Counted from the stretch's first letter, positions 16,920 to 27,341 are shown. The stretch is 64,000 nucleotides of DNA from Microbacterium sp. TPD7012 (GCF_003075395.1 NZ_QDFV01000002.1:372001-436000); one strand, 5' to 3'. The notes: generated by a model from the sequence alone, not told the origin. A program made the numbers and translations.

Positions 16920-18242
16920 ATGCAGAAAACTGAAGTATCCCCGACCCGCGCCGCGGAGATTATCCCTGGGGGCGTGAACTCCGCTACGCGAGCAATCGGC
17001 GAACCGTGGATGTTCGTCTCTGCCCATGGGGCCAAAATGACTGACGTTCACGGCCGCGATTACATCGACTATCACGCCGCATTCGGGGCGATTCTTCTGG
17101 GCCACTCGGATGAGCGCGTGACCGCCGCCGTCGATGACGCATCGCGGCGGATGGGGCTCGCCGGGCTGGGAATTACAGAGCTCGAGCTGCAGCTCGCCGA
17201 ACTCGTAGTTGATGCCATTCCTTCCGCGGAGATGGTCATCAGCACGATGAGCGGATCCGAATCAGTGCTCCAGGCGATTCGCCTCGCTCGAGGAACCACC
17301 GGCCGCCACTACATCGTCAAGTTCCAGGGCTGCTTTCACGGGTCGTTCGACGCGGTTGCGCGCAACGTAATCTCCGCGCCCGATCGAGCGTACGGATGGG
17401 ACCCGAACTCGACCGGCATCCTCCACGAAGCGCTCAGCCACACCCTCATCGCCGAGTTCAACGACCTTGCCTCGGTCGAGGAGCTCTTTCGGCAAAACGG
17501 CGACGAGATCGCAGCCGTAATCGTGGAGCCGGTCCCACACAACGTCGGGACCCTATTGCCTGACCCGGAGTTCCTGCGGGGGCTCCGTGAACTCACCCGA
17601 TCGCACGGATCCCTCCTCATCTTCGACGAGGTCATCACCGGGTTTCGACATGCTCTCGGCGGCTATCAAGAGCTGTGTGGGATCACGCCCGACCTCACAA
17701 CGTTCGGCAAGGCGATGGGTAACGGATTCCCCGTAGCAGGACTTGCCGGGTCGCGTGAAGTCATGAGCAACTTCAGCCCCGCTGGGGGTTCGGTGATGTT
17801 GGCCGGAACCTTCAACGGCAATTCGGCCTCTACAGCTGCAGCGATCGCGACGATCGGAGTCCTGTCCGACCCGGCGGTCGGATTCTACGACCACGTAAGA
17901 ACGCTTGGCGACCGGATGCGTGATGGCATGCGTTCCATCACGCGTGAACTCGGCATTCCCGCAGTCGTTACCGGACTCGGGTCCGTCTTCGTCACCTACT
18001 TCCTCGAAGGGGAGGTGCGTGGATATCGGGATCTACAGCGCAACAACGACCATGCGTACGCCAAGTTCCATCGAAAGATGACCGACGCGGGCTTCCTCAT
18101 GTATCCGATGGCGCTTAAACGAAACCACATCTCCCTCGCACACACCGAAGATGACATCGACCGGACGCTCGACGCAGCCGCAGATGTCCTGGCGTCGATG
18201 TGCATCGCGGGCGACTTCGAAACCGGAGACCTCAAGTCGTGA
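16920..18242 (+). CDS. Class III PLP aminotransferase (glutamate-1-semialdehyde aminomutase-like)
   Basis: 440 residues from the ATG at 16920; the frame extends upstream inside the previous gene without a proper start. Visible features are IIPGGVNSATRA, the PLP-contact region MSGSESVLQAIRLARG, the Asp in LLIFDEVITGFR and the PLP lysine in FGKAMGNGFP. It resembles GSA aminomutase but sits in a catabolic operon rather than with hem genes, so a transaminase or aminomutase acting on an amino acid of the pathway is more likely. It overlaps the next gene by GTGA. Confidence 0.87.
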   Translation: MQKTEVSPTRAAEIIPGGVNSATRAIGEPWMFVSAHGAKMTDVHGRDYIDYHAAFGAILLGHSDERVTAAVDDASRRMGLAGLGITELELQLAELVVDAIPSAEMVISTMSGSESVLQAIRLARGTTGRHYIVKFQGCFHGSFDAVARNVISAPDRAYGWDPNSTGILHEALSHTLIAEFNDLASVEELFRQNGDEIAAVIVEPVPHNVGTLLPDPEFLRGLRELTRSHGSLLIFDEVITGFRHALGGYQELCGITPDLTTFGKAMGNGFPVAGLAGSREVMSNFSPAGGSVMLAGTFNGNSASTAAAIATIGVLSDPAVGFYDHVRTLGDRMRDGMRSITRELGIPAVVTGLGSVFVTYFLEGEVRGYRDLQRNNDHAYAKFHRKMTDAGFLMYPMALKRNHISLAHTEDDIDRTLDAAADVLASMCIAGDFETGDLKS

Positions 18243-19780
18243 GCGCACCCACACGCACGGTAGTCGCCAACGGGACCGTCGTTGACGGCTTCGGAGGCGT
18301 TCCTTGGGTCGGCGACGTCCTCATCTCTGGAGGCCGGATCGAGGCACTTGTCCCGGGAGGGTCGAGACCCGAGTCTGGCTATGACGCAGCGGTAGTCGAT
18401 GCCACAGGACATGTGGTGTCGCCGGGATTCGTCGACATCCACTGCCACTCCGACCTGACCCGCTTCGCCTATCCCGTGAACGAGAGTCGTATAACGCAGG
18501 GCATCACGACCGAAGTAGTGGGCAACTGTGGGATGTCCGCGGCGCCGACGGGGAACGATGCCCGGACCTTCGCATCGCTCATCGCGACCATCGATGTGAC
18601 CCCGGAGACACCTCGCCCATGGTCTACCGTCAGTGAGTGGCTCGACGCGCTGGATCGCACACCGTCCACCACTAACGTCGCTGCCCTCGTCGGGCACGGC
18701 TCTGCGCGTCATACGGCTGCCGGTCAAACTACAGGCGATCCCACGATTCAAGCCACAGCCCGAGTCGTCCGTGAAGCACTGGACACGGGTTGCGTAGGCG
18801 CCAGCCTCGGGCTCATGTATGCGCCCGGCGAGTCAGCGCCTCCAGAGGAACTGAGGGCGATCGGCGAGGAGGTCGCCAGCGCCGGAGCCTTGTTCGCCGC
18901 GCATTTGAGGGACTATCGGGCCGCAGCGATCCGGGGCTCGGTTGCTGAGGTAGTCGAGGCTTCGGGCGGCGCCCGAATTCAGATCTCTCACCTGCGCGCG
19001 ACTAGCCCTGAGCCGGGCTTCGCTGACATTCTTGAGCACGTCGAGTCGCTCCGTGACCGCTTCGACATCGCGGCCGACTGCTACCCGTACATCGCCGGTC
19101 ACACCACCCTTGTTCAGATCTTGCCATCATCAGTTCGAGCGGGCGGACCTAGCGAGGTCTTGAAAATGGGAAGCAATCCCTCTTTGCTCGCGGCCCTGCT
19201 TGAGGCGTCCGGTTGGCGCCCGGATCAGATCATCATCATGAAAGCCGCACGTTCCGCGGAGGCTGTCGGCGACTCGCCGGTGAATCACTCTGCGCCGTGG
19301 GCCTGGCTTGCTGATCTTCTGCTTTCCAACGATGGGCTCGTAGACGTCGCCGTCGAGAGCGGATTCTGGCGCGACGTCGACAGCGCACTGCGCAAAGACT
19401 GGGTCACGATCGGATCCGATGGCACGGCGCTCTCGCCCGACCACCAGATCTCTGCACCACACCCGCGATCGTGGGGCGCGTTTCCTGCGGCGTTCCGACG
19501 CATGAGGGACAACGGCATCGGCTTGGCGACGGCGGTTCGGCGCATGTCGGTCGCCTCAGCAGAGCGAGTGAGAGTCCCCAGCGGTCTAAGGCCGGGCGCT
19601 CCGGCTGATATCGCCGTGTTCGATGAGCTCACCTTCGACTCCGATGCCTCATTCGGTCACCCGGCGAGGCCCGCCACCGGCCTGCTCCACGTCTTCGTTA
19701 ACGGTAGGCAGGTTGTCGCGAACGGCCGGCCGACGTCTGAGCGCCCCGGTCGGCTGCGTAGGGCAGGCGAGACGACTTGA
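18239..19780 (+). CDS. N-acyl-D-amino-acid deacylase (D-aminoacylase)
   Basis: 513 residues from the GTG at 18239. Motifs of the D-aminoacylase group of the amidohydrolase superfamily are clear: VDIHCHSDL, the metal-binding Cys in ITTEVVGNCGMSAAP (C97), ISHLRA, and the catalytic Asp in IGSDGTALSPDHQ. The enzyme releases a free D-amino acid and a carboxylate from N-acyl-D-amino acids. Coupled to the aminotransferase upstream. Substrate range is inferred from family. Confidence 0.88.
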   Translation: MSAPTRTVVANGTVVDGFGGVPWVGDVLISGGRIEALVPGGSRPESGYDAAVVDATGHVVSPGFVDIHCHSDLTRFAYPVNESRITQGITTEVVGNCGMSAAPTGNDARTFASLIATIDVTPETPRPWSTVSEWLDALDRTPSTTNVAALVGHGSARHTAAGQTTGDPTIQATARVVREALDTGCVGASLGLMYAPGESAPPEELRAIGEEVASAGALFAAHLRDYRAAAIRGSVAEVVEASGGARIQISHLRATSPEPGFADILEHVESLRDRFDIAADCYPYIAGHTTLVQILPSSVRAGGPSEVLKMGSNPSLLAALLEASGWRPDQIIIMKAARSAEAVGDSPVNHSAPWAWLADLLLSNDGLVDVAVESGFWRDVDSALRKDWVTIGSDGTALSPDHQISAPHPRSWGAFPAAFRRMRDNGIGLATAVRRMSVASAERVRVPSGLRPGAPADIAVFDELTFDSDASFGHPARPATGLLHVFVNGRQVVANGRPTSERPGRLRRAGETT

Positions 19781-19862
19781 ACGAGATATCCCGTCACGAC
19801 ACGTTCGCGCTTGGAGCGCTCGTCCGCGTTCGAGACTCACAACGCAACTCAAAGGAGAAGAA

Positions 19863-20720
19863 ATGAAGCTGGCAACTTTCGAGCATGACGGAGAGATCCT
19901 GCACGGTGTGATTGAAGGGGATCGAATCGCTGTCGCGGGCCCCGGAGACCTTCGCGCGGTCATCGAGGGCGCTCCGCTCGAGCGCACCGGTCAAGTCATT
20001 TCGGTCGACGCCGTCCGCATTCTCGCCCCGCTCACGAATCCGGGTAAGGTCGTCGCCGTCGCTGCGAACTACCAGGAGCATGTGATCGAAGGCGGCGACA
20101 GGCCTCGCGAGAAGAGCACGGCGACTCCTCGCCTCTTCCTTAAGCCGGACACGACTGTGGTCGGCGACGATGCGGAGGTCGAGATCGCCTCCATCACAAC
20201 GCAACTCGACTGGGAAGCCGAACTCGCCGTCGTCGTCGGGCACCTCGCGAAAGATGTGAGCGAGACCGAGGCGCTGAACTTCGTCTTCGGATACTCGACG
20301 AGCAACGACATCTCAGCGCGCAACCTGGTGACTGGGGCCGCCCGAGACGGCGAAGCCGCGACTGACTTCTTCGACTGGCTTGCAGGCAAGTGGCTAGATG
20401 GCTCTGCGCCTTTCGGGCCCTACGTGGTGACCACCGACGAGATCCTCGACCCCCAGAAGCTAGCTATCACGCTCACGGTGAACGGTGAGCCCAAGCAGCT
20501 CGGTAACACCGCCGACATGATCCATTCGGTGGCTGAGATCATTTCGTTCACGTCGCGACTCATGACTCTGCGTCCGGGTGACATCATCCTCACCGGCACA
20601 CCCGCCGGTGTCGGGATGGCCACCGGGACCTACCTCAACCCTGGCGATGTCGTTGTCGCTGAGATCGAAGGGCTGGGAGCCCTCACCTCTCGAATCGTGG
20701 CGCCCCGCAACCGCGGCTAG
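19863..20720 (+). CDS. Fumarylacetoacetate hydrolase-family protein
   Basis: 285 residues, ATG with AAGGAG upstream. The C-terminal FAH domain has the metal-binding pattern (DWEAELAVVVG, FGYSTSNDISARNL, GTPAGVG). Family members cleave C-C bonds of acylpyruvates or hydrate 2-oxo acids. In this operon it could process the carbon skeleton after deamination. The N-terminal 60 residues match the small FAH N-domain. Confidence 0.88.
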   Translation: MKLATFEHDGEILHGVIEGDRIAVAGPGDLRAVIEGAPLERTGQVISVDAVRILAPLTNPGKVVAVAANYQEHVIEGGDRPREKSTATPRLFLKPDTTVVGDDAEVEIASITTQLDWEAELAVVVGHLAKDVSETEALNFVFGYSTSNDISARNLVTGAARDGEAATDFFDWLAGKWLDGSAPFGPYVVTTDEILDPQKLAITLTVNGEPKQLGNTADMIHSVAEIISFTSRLMTLRPGDIILTGTPAGVGMATGTYLNPGDVVVAEIEGLGALTSRIVAPRNRG

Positions 20721-20756
20721 CGCTCGTCCCTGCACCGCCCGAACCAAGGAGTATCC

Positions 20757-22370
20757 ATGCCAAAAAAGTTGCTCGCCAGTCTCGGCGCTCTTGTCGCTGT
20801 AGGACTGCTGCTCGCCGGTTGTGCTGCACCGCAGTCCCCTGAGCCCGACGAAGACGTCGATACCTCGGCAAATATCTATCTCGTGCAAAAGCCCGCGACC
20901 TTCAACACCCTCAAGCCGGGCCAGGCTGCGGAGGCGCTTACGATGTCGCTGATCTTCGACAACCTGTTCACGACCGATCCAAACTTCGAGTACGTGCCGC
21001 GACTTGCGGAGAGCTGGGACATCTCGGAGGACGCTAAAACGTTCACCTTCCACCTGCGGGAGGGACTGAAGTGGAGCGATGGTGAGCCGTTCACCGCGGA
21101 GGATGTGCTATTCACGTACAACCTTGCGGCAAACCCCCAGGTAGGCGGAGCATGGTCAGCACGCCTTGCCGAAGTCGAAGGATTCGCCGCGGTTCAGGAT
21201 GGTTCGGCGAGTGAACTCGCAGGCATCGTAGCTCCCGATGAGTACACCGTGGAGTTCACACTCTCGAAGCCGAACGCCGGATTCATGGCGTTGATCGGAT
21301 ATGGACCGGTGTTCTATATCCTGCCGAAGCATGTCCTAGGAGAGAAGGATCCCGCGGCTCTCCTTGAAGATCCGTGGTTCCAGCTCCCGTCAACAGGGAT
21401 GGGTCCGTACACGATGAAGAAGTTCAATGTTGATCAGGACATCGAGCTTGTGGCCAACGAGAACTATCGGACCAAGGTCGGCATCGATCATCTCTTCCTG
21501 AAGATGCTCACGAGCGATGTTGCCACTGCCCAGCTCGGCACCGGGGAAATCGATCTTGCTCAGGTATCGGCCCTGGATCTGGACACGGTGTCGGCAATCT
21601 CTGGGGTCTCCGTGACGTCGAAGCCTTCCCCCGGCTTTACGAGAATCTCGGTAAATACGACGAAGCCGCAGTTCGCGGATCATCGCTTCCGACAGGCAAT
21701 GCTGTACGCGATCGACCGTCAGGGCATCATCGACGGAGTTCTTGGGGGCGAAGCCACTCTTTTGAATAGCGACATCATGACATCGTGGGCGCTTCCGGAC
21801 GACCTCGAGGCCTACGAATACGACCCGAAGAAGGCCGAAAAGCTACTCAAGGAGATCGGATATGACACCTCGCAGGAGGTAAAGCTGTCTTGGATCCCCG
21901 GTCAGCGCGATCGAGATCAGATTGTCAACGTCGTCATAGAAAACCTCAACGCGGTGGGAATCAAGGCTGTCGCGAATCAAGTCGACGGAGCGGCGCTCAT
22001 CGACAGCTACACAGACCTCAGCTACGACATGGGCGTGCTCGGTGGCGGGGTGTACCCGATGGATCCTGCCAGCAGTTTTCCGATCGTCTCTTGCACACAG
22101 CACTTCCCTGCCGGCTCGAACGTTGCGCTGTTCTGCAACGAGGACCTGGATGCCGCAATGGCTGCCGGACAACTGATTGCGGATCAGGACGAACGCGCCG
22201 AGATTTATCATGAGGCGGCCCGCATCGACAACGAATACGTGCCTTACGTCTGGCTCAACAACCCGAACATCATCTGGGCTACAAGCGGTCGTCTGCAGGG
22301 GTTTGAGCCTCACGGTGACTTCACGAACGGGTTCTGGAACGCTGCGGACTGGACGATCGTCGGCGACTGA
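20757..22370 (+). CDS. ABC transporter solute-binding lipoprotein (family 5, peptide/nickel type)
   Basis: 537 residues. The N-terminus has a lipoprotein signal with lipobox LLAGC (Cys at about residue 22). SBP_bac_5 features include TFNTLKPGQAAEALTMSLIFDNLF and the block FTFHLREGLKWSDGEPFTAEDV. It delivers oligopeptide-like or acylated amino-acid ligands to the permeases that follow. AAGGAG precedes the ATG. Confidence 0.93.
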   Translation: MPKKLLASLGALVAVGLLLAGCAAPQSPEPDEDVDTSANIYLVQKPATFNTLKPGQAAEALTMSLIFDNLFTTDPNFEYVPRLAESWDISEDAKTFTFHLREGLKWSDGEPFTAEDVLFTYNLAANPQVGGAWSARLAEVEGFAAVQDGSASELAGIVAPDEYTVEFTLSKPNAGFMALIGYGPVFYILPKHVLGEKDPAALLEDPWFQLPSTGMGPYTMKKFNVDQDIELVANENYRTKVGIDHLFLKMLTSDVATAQLGTGEIDLAQVSALDLDTVSAISGVSVTSKPSPGFTRISVNTTKPQFADHRFRQAMLYAIDRQGIIDGVLGGEATLLNSDIMTSWALPDDLEAYEYDPKKAEKLLKEIGYDTSQEVKLSWIPGQRDRDQIVNVVIENLNAVGIKAVANQVDGAALIDSYTDLSYDMGVLGGGVYPMDPASSFPIVSCTQHFPAGSNVALFCNEDLDAAMAAGQLIADQDERAEIYHEAARIDNEYVPYVWLNNPNIIWATSGRLQGFEPHGDFTNGFWNAADWTIVGD

Positions 22371-22387
22371 CCGATGAGAGAGTAAAC

Positions 22388-23347
22388 ATGCTGAGATCTC
22401 TGCTGACTCGTCTCGCGTCGAGCGTCCTGGTTTTCGTCCTCATCGCTATAGGACTGTTTCTTCTGGTGCGTCTCGCGCCGGGAGATCCGGTCGATATGAT
22501 GATCCCGCCCGAGGCGGGAGGGGCGGATCGCCAAGCGTACATTGACGCGATGCGCGAGAGGCTCGGCCTAAACGAGCCGTTGCCCACACAGTTCTTCATC
22601 TGGTTCGGTGGGCTACTTCGCGGAGATCTCGGCTACTCGTACTCCAACGGCCAGCCGGTCGGGCAGCTTCTGTTCGACCGGCTGGGCCCGACGATTCTGC
22701 TCACAGGGACCGCCCTAGTCCTGGGCCTGTTGATCGCCATCCCGCTCGGCATCCTGACCGCGGTGCGCCGAGACACCGTCGTCGACTATGGAATCACCAG
22801 CGTGAGCGTCCTCGCAATCGCCGTACCGAGCTTCTTTCTGGCGATGCTGGCCATCTATGTTTTTGCGGTCCAGCTGCGGTGGCTACCGTCGTCTGGGATG
22901 CACTCATCGGGCAGGACGGACTTGCAAGATCTGCTGATTCACATGGTGATGCCCGTCGGGATACTTGCCCTCGCAGTGGCAGCGCCGTTGACTCGATATG
23001 TGCGGAGCGGAATGCTCGAAGAGTTGGAGAAAGAGTACATTCGCGCTGTCGTTGCGAAGGGAGCTTCACCTGGTCGGGTGCTCGCGCATGCGTTCCGCAA
23101 CAGTCTGATCTCGCTCGTCACGGTCTTGGCTCTGTATGTGCCCGTGTTCCTGGCGGGCGCGGTGGTGCTTGAACAAGTCTTCTCCTGGCCGGGTATGGGA
23201 CAGCTGGCAGTTTCGTCGCTTACAACGCGTGACTATCCCGTGATCATTGGATTCGGCCTGTACATCGCTGCGCTGGTACTGATTGCCAACCTGATCGCTG
23301 ACTTGATGTATTCCGTAGTCGACCCGAGAGTGAGATCACGTCGATGA
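22388..23347 (+). CDS. ABC transporter permease, DppB/OppB type
   Basis: 319 residues with six predicted membrane segments, the N-terminal LRLAPGDPVD-like block (LVRLAPGDPVDMM) of DppB proteins, and the EAA loop around EYIRAVVAKGASPGRVLAHAFRNSL. First permease of the transporter; its stop overlaps the next start (ATGA). Confidence 0.93.
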   Translation: MLRSLLTRLASSVLVFVLIAIGLFLLVRLAPGDPVDMMIPPEAGGADRQAYIDAMRERLGLNEPLPTQFFIWFGGLLRGDLGYSYSNGQPVGQLLFDRLGPTILLTGTALVLGLLIAIPLGILTAVRRDTVVDYGITSVSVLAIAVPSFFLAMLAIYVFAVQLRWLPSSGMHSSGRTDLQDLLIHMVMPVGILALAVAAPLTRYVRSGMLEELEKEYIRAVVAKGASPGRVLAHAFRNSLISLVTVLALYVPVFLAGAVVLEQVFSWPGMGQLAVSSLTTRDYPVIIGFGLYIAALVLIANLIADLMYSVVDPRVRSRR

Positions 23348-24228
23348 GCGCCACGATGACCGTCCTCTTGCCCAAACCCGAGCGTTCACCCCGCGCGCTC
23401 GCCTGGAGACGATTCGCACGCAATCCGCTCGCGTTGATCGGAACATTGACTCTGTTGCTGATCGTCGTCCTAACCCTTATTGCCCCGCTAATCATCCCCA
23501 TTGACCCAAGCGCGATCGATCTTGCGGCGGTCCGCCGACCACCCAGTCCTGACCACCTACTCGGGACGGACTCCTCCGGACGCGACGTGTTGGCTCGGAT
23601 GATCGCTGGTGGGCAAGTATCGCTAACGATCGGATTCTTGGCCGCCGCCATCGCTGTTTGTATTGGTGCTCTGGTCGGTGCCGTCGCGGGCTGGTTTGGT
23701 GGAACCATCGACGCGGTCATCAGCCGCATCGTAGACATCTTCCTTTCCCTTCCTACCGTCCTCGTCGTGATCGTCGTGGCCGGGATACTCGGGCCGAGCG
23801 CCACGATGCTGATCGGAATCATCGCGGGCCTTGCTTGGCCGGCGTCAGCTCGTATTGCCCGAGGAGTAGTGCTGGGTCTTAGAGAGCAGGAGTTCATTCA
23901 GGCGGCGAGGGTGTCGGGTTCCGGCAACTGGTTCATCATCCGCCGACATCTTCTCCCTGGAGTCCTGCCACCCGTGATCGTTGCGGCAACCCTCCTGGTG
24001 TCCGAAGCAGTACTGCTGGAATCGGCGTTGTCATTTCTTGGTGCCGGAGTGCGTCCGCCGCAAGCGAGTTGGGGAAACATGCTCACCGAAGCACAGTCAC
24101 TGACCGTTCTTTCTTCCATGCCGTGGTTGTGGTTGCCACCGGGAATCATGATCGCATTGACAGTGCTGTGCGCGATGGCTGTGGGCGACGGAATCCGTGA
24201 CGCGATCGACCCGAAGAGGAACAAATGA
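23344..24228 (+). CDS. ABC transporter permease, DppC/OppC type
   Basis: 294 residues. It shows HLLGTDSSGRDVLARMIAGG, the DppC signature, and the EAA loop EFIQAARVSGSGNWFIIRRHLLPG. An N-terminal OppC segment (residues about 30-55) precedes the permease domain. It overlaps both neighbours by 4 bp. Confidence 0.93.
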   Translation: MSATMTVLLPKPERSPRALAWRRFARNPLALIGTLTLLLIVVLTLIAPLIIPIDPSAIDLAAVRRPPSPDHLLGTDSSGRDVLARMIAGGQVSLTIGFLAAAIAVCIGALVGAVAGWFGGTIDAVISRIVDIFLSLPTVLVVIVVAGILGPSATMLIGIIAGLAWPASARIARGVVLGLREQEFIQAARVSGSGNWFIIRRHLLPGVLPPVIVAATLLVSEAVLLESALSFLGAGVRPPQASWGNMLTEAQSLTVLSSMPWLWLPPGIMIALTVLCAMAVGDGIRDAIDPKRNK

Positions 24229-25220
24229 CTACTCGGTCCCTGATGGAGGTCTCCGGTCTTAGCGCGGGAGTCGAGCGCAAGAGCGATTCGCTTCGGATTC
24301 TCCGCGATGTTTCATTCGATGTGAGGTCGGGTGAGGTGGTGGGAGTTGTCGGCGAGAGCGGCTCAGGAAAGAGCATGACTGCTCTCTCGATGATGGGTCT
24401 GCTGCCGGCCGCCGTGAGCATCACCGCTGGTTCGCTCGATTTCGATGGTGAAGACTTGTCAAAAGTCTCCCCTGCGGTGATGCGCAGTATTCGAGGCAAG
24501 CGGATCAGCATGATCTTCCAGGACCCGATGACAACACTGGACCCCGTCATACGCGTCGGTAAGCAGATCGAGGAGGCTTATCGAATCCACCATCGCCGTG
24601 CCCCCCGCGATCAGGCGCGCCAGCGTGCCGCCGATGTACTTACGCTTGTGGGGGTTCCGGACGTGCAGCGGCGGATGAAGCAATTTCCTCACCAGTGGTC
24701 CGGCGGGATGCGCCAGCGAGCAGTCATCGCAATGGCCCTGGTGAACGATCCGGAACTCGTGATCGCGGATGAACCGACGACCGCGCTCGATGCGACCATC
24801 CAGGCGCAGGTTCTCGAAGTTCTCCGACACGCCCAAGCGAAACTCGGTGTGGCGATGATGCTCATCACGCACGACCTCGGTGTGATAGCCCAATACGCGG
24901 ACAGGGTCGTTGTGATGTACGCGGGACAAGTAGTCGAGTCGGCGACCACAGCCCAACTTTTCTCCGACAGCCGCCACCCATACACCGTTGCGTTGATCAA
25001 GAGTCGCCCCAGTGGATCAACCCCGGGGTTGCGTCTCGCTGCGATTCCGGGACAACCTCCCTCGCTTTCCGATCTGGGCCAAGGATGTCCCTTCGCCGTC
25101 AGGTGCACCGCTCCTTTCAAATCTGCCCGGTGCATTGAAGAACCCACAGTGTTAGCACCAAGTGCCGACGGTCGTTTGAGCGCGTGTCACTTCCGTGACA
25201 TGCAGGAGGTGGCTCAGTGA
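24225..25220 (+). CDS. ABC transporter ATP-binding protein, DppD/OppD type
   Basis: 331 residues. Walker A GESGSGKS, signature WSGGMRQRAVIAMAL, Walker B LVIADEPTTALD, and the C-terminal oligopeptide-type Cys region CPFAVRCTAPF...ARC, which may hold an Fe-S cluster in this family. Powers import together with the next protein. Confidence 0.94.
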   Translation: MTTRSLMEVSGLSAGVERKSDSLRILRDVSFDVRSGEVVGVVGESGSGKSMTALSMMGLLPAAVSITAGSLDFDGEDLSKVSPAVMRSIRGKRISMIFQDPMTTLDPVIRVGKQIEEAYRIHHRRAPRDQARQRAADVLTLVGVPDVQRRMKQFPHQWSGGMRQRAVIAMALVNDPELVIADEPTTALDATIQAQVLEVLRHAQAKLGVAMMLITHDLGVIAQYADRVVVMYAGQVVESATTAQLFSDSRHPYTVALIKSRPSGSTPGLRLAAIPGQPPSLSDLGQGCPFAVRCTAPFKSARCIEEPTVLAPSADGRLSACHFRDMQEVAQ

Positions 25221-26215
25221 AAAAGGATGATGCGTCCGAGATCCTCTCCGTCGAGAACCTCTCCGTGACCTACCGTGCTCCCCGTGGCCAGACGGTCAGC
25301 GCGGTTGACGGCGTTTCATTCTCGGTACGCGAGCGTGAGGCTCTCGGGATCATTGGAGAGTCGGGTTGCGGCAAGACAACGACCGGAAAGACAATCGCAC
25401 AACTCGAGCATGCCTCGGGCGGTCGAATCTCGTTTCGCGGCGAGGATCTCGGTGCTGCCAAGAGATCGCGCCGGCATCAGCTCCGTAGAAACGTGCAATT
25501 CGTCTTCCAGGATCCCCATTCGTCGCTGAACCCTCGAATGACGGTTCAGGAAATCGTGGCAGAGCCCCTCCGTGCCTTCGGTATGTGGCACGGGACTCAG
25601 TCGCGCAAGGATGTCGAACGGATACTCGATGGTGTTGGACTTCCTCAAAGCGCGCTCAACAGATATCCGCACGAATTCTCTGGTGGCCAACGCCAGCGCA
25701 TAGGCATCGCACGTGGCTTGGCTCTCGATCCGGATCTCTTGATCCTGGACGAACCGGTTTCAGCGCTGGACGTCTCGATCCAGGCCCAGGTACTCAACCT
25801 GTTGATGGATCTGCGGCACGATCGAGACCTCAGTTACATCATGATTTCGCACGACCTCGACGTCGTCCGCCACGTCGCGGATCGCGTTCTGGTCATGTAC
25901 TTGGGAACAGTCGTCGAGCAGGGGCCCGTCTCGTCCGTCCTTTCCAATCCAGCGCATCCGTATACCGCGGCCCTCGCTTCCGCGACTCCGTCATCGGATC
26001 CGACTCAGCGACGCGAGCGCATTGTCCTGACGGGCGACGTACCTTCCCCCATCAACCCGCCGTCCGGCTGCCGCTTCCGCACTCGCTGCTGGCGCGCCGA
26101 CGAGAAGTGCGCCCAAGAACGACCGGAACTCACGCGTATTGGTCAGACCGACCGCACGGTCGCATGCTTCTATCCGTTGGACGTGGCGATCGATTTTAGG
26201 CGGTCAGGCGCATGA
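25217..26215 (+). CDS. ABC transporter ATP-binding protein, DppF/OppF type
   Basis: 332 residues from a GTG overlapping the previous stop. Walker A GESGCGKT, signature FSGGQRQRIGIARGL, Walker B LLILDEPVSALD, and the C-terminal CRFRTRCWRADEKC region. Pairs with the DppD-type protein. Confidence 0.94.
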   Translation: MKKDDASEILSVENLSVTYRAPRGQTVSAVDGVSFSVREREALGIIGESGCGKTTTGKTIAQLEHASGGRISFRGEDLGAAKRSRRHQLRRNVQFVFQDPHSSLNPRMTVQEIVAEPLRAFGMWHGTQSRKDVERILDGVGLPQSALNRYPHEFSGGQRQRIGIARGLALDPDLLILDEPVSALDVSIQAQVLNLLMDLRHDRDLSYIMISHDLDVVRHVADRVLVMYLGTVVEQGPVSSVLSNPAHPYTAALASATPSSDPTQRRERIVLTGDVPSPINPPSGCRFRTRCWRADEKCAQERPELTRIGQTDRTVACFYPLDVAIDFRRSGA

Positions 26216-27315
26216 CCCTCGATCATTTCATCGGAGAGGATGTTCGGAACCTCCCGACACCCGTCGTTGTCATCGACCGCGATGTGCTGATGCGCAACAT
26301 CCGGACCATGGCCACCCACGCTGAGACTTTAGGTGTCGCACTTCGGCCTCACTGGAAGACAACCAAAATGGCTGAAGCAGCCCAACTTCAGTTGCGTCAC
26401 GGCGCGATCGGGCATACCGCAGCCACGACTGCTGAGCTCGAGGCGCTGGCGGGTGAGGGCTCTCCCTCCGTGTTCATCGCTTACCCGCCCGTCGGGCAGG
26501 CGCGCGTCCGTTCCGTTCTTTCTGCGGCGCGGAGCACGGAGATCATCGTGGGGGTCGATTCCGCAGAGTGCTTGTCAGACCTATCGGATGCCGCATCTTC
26601 CGTCGGCATGACCATTCCGATCAGGCTCGACATCGACACCGGTCTCGGGCGTACAGGAGTCGACCCGTCGCGCGCGATCGAGGTCGCACACGCTATCTCC
26701 GAGTTGCCGGGTCTTCATCTGCGGGGAGTGTGGACGCACGAGGGGCACGTTCAGGGGATGGGGGCCGATTCCGCCCTGCGGCATCTGACGGGCATTGCGG
26801 CAGGGAGGCTCCTCGTCGAGGTCGCTGATGCGTTGCGGGATGAGGGCTTCGACCTCCGCGATGTCTCGGTCGGATCGACCGCAGGCGCGTGGTCAGCGCC
26901 CACCGTCCCTGGCATCACTGAGGCTCGTCCGGGGACGTACGTGCTCGGCGACGAGAACCAGGTGGCAATCGGCACAATGCAGGCGGCCGACGTTGCCGTC
27001 TCTGTGCTGAGCCGTGTCGTCAGCACGCAACGTGACTCCGTGGTCATTGTCGATGCAGGAATCAAGGCGCTGTCGAGTGACGGATCTCTTCACGGTGATG
27101 GGCGACTCGGCACCGTCGTGTCGCCCGGCGGAGGGCAGATCGCAACAGCGCACGAGGAGCACGGATTTCTCCGGCACGCGACCAGCCTTCGCGTCGGGGA
27201 TATTGTCCGCATCCGCCCCAATCATGCGTGCGGTGTCGTGAACATGCACAGCACAGTCGTCATCACCGAGAACGACATCGTGGTCGAGACCTGGCGAGTC
27301 CTCGCCCGGCATTGA
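26212..27315 (+). CDS. PLP enzyme of the D-serine dehydratase / D-threonine aldolase family
   Basis: 367 residues. Alanine-racemase-type barrel with the PLP lysine in RPHWKTTK and a C-terminal metal site PNHACGVVNMH. The His-x-Cys pair matches zinc-dependent D-serine dehydratases; D-threonine aldolases of this fold usually have His-x-Asp. It would remove ammonia from, or cleave, the free D-amino acid released by the D-aminoacylase. It overlaps the DppF-type stop. Confidence 0.85.
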   Translation: MTLDHFIGEDVRNLPTPVVVIDRDVLMRNIRTMATHAETLGVALRPHWKTTKMAEAAQLQLRHGAIGHTAATTAELEALAGEGSPSVFIAYPPVGQARVRSVLSAARSTEIIVGVDSAECLSDLSDAASSVGMTIPIRLDIDTGLGRTGVDPSRAIEVAHAISELPGLHLRGVWTHEGHVQGMGADSALRHLTGIAAGRLLVEVADALRDEGFDLRDVSVGSTAGAWSAPTVPGITEARPGTYVLGDENQVAIGTMQAADVAVSVLSRVVSTQRDSVVIVDAGIKALSSDGSLHGDGRLGTVVSPGGGQIATAHEEHGFLRHATSLRVGDIVRIRPNHACGVVNMHSTVVITENDIVVETWRVLARH

Positions 27316-27341
27316 GAACAATCCAACGGAGGAGACTGCAC

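Noticed and set aside
16920..18242. Glutamate-1-semialdehyde aminomutase of haem synthesis (hemL)
   Set aside because: The fold matches, but the gene is locked in a catabolic operon on a transposon without other hem genes, so hemL is unlikely.
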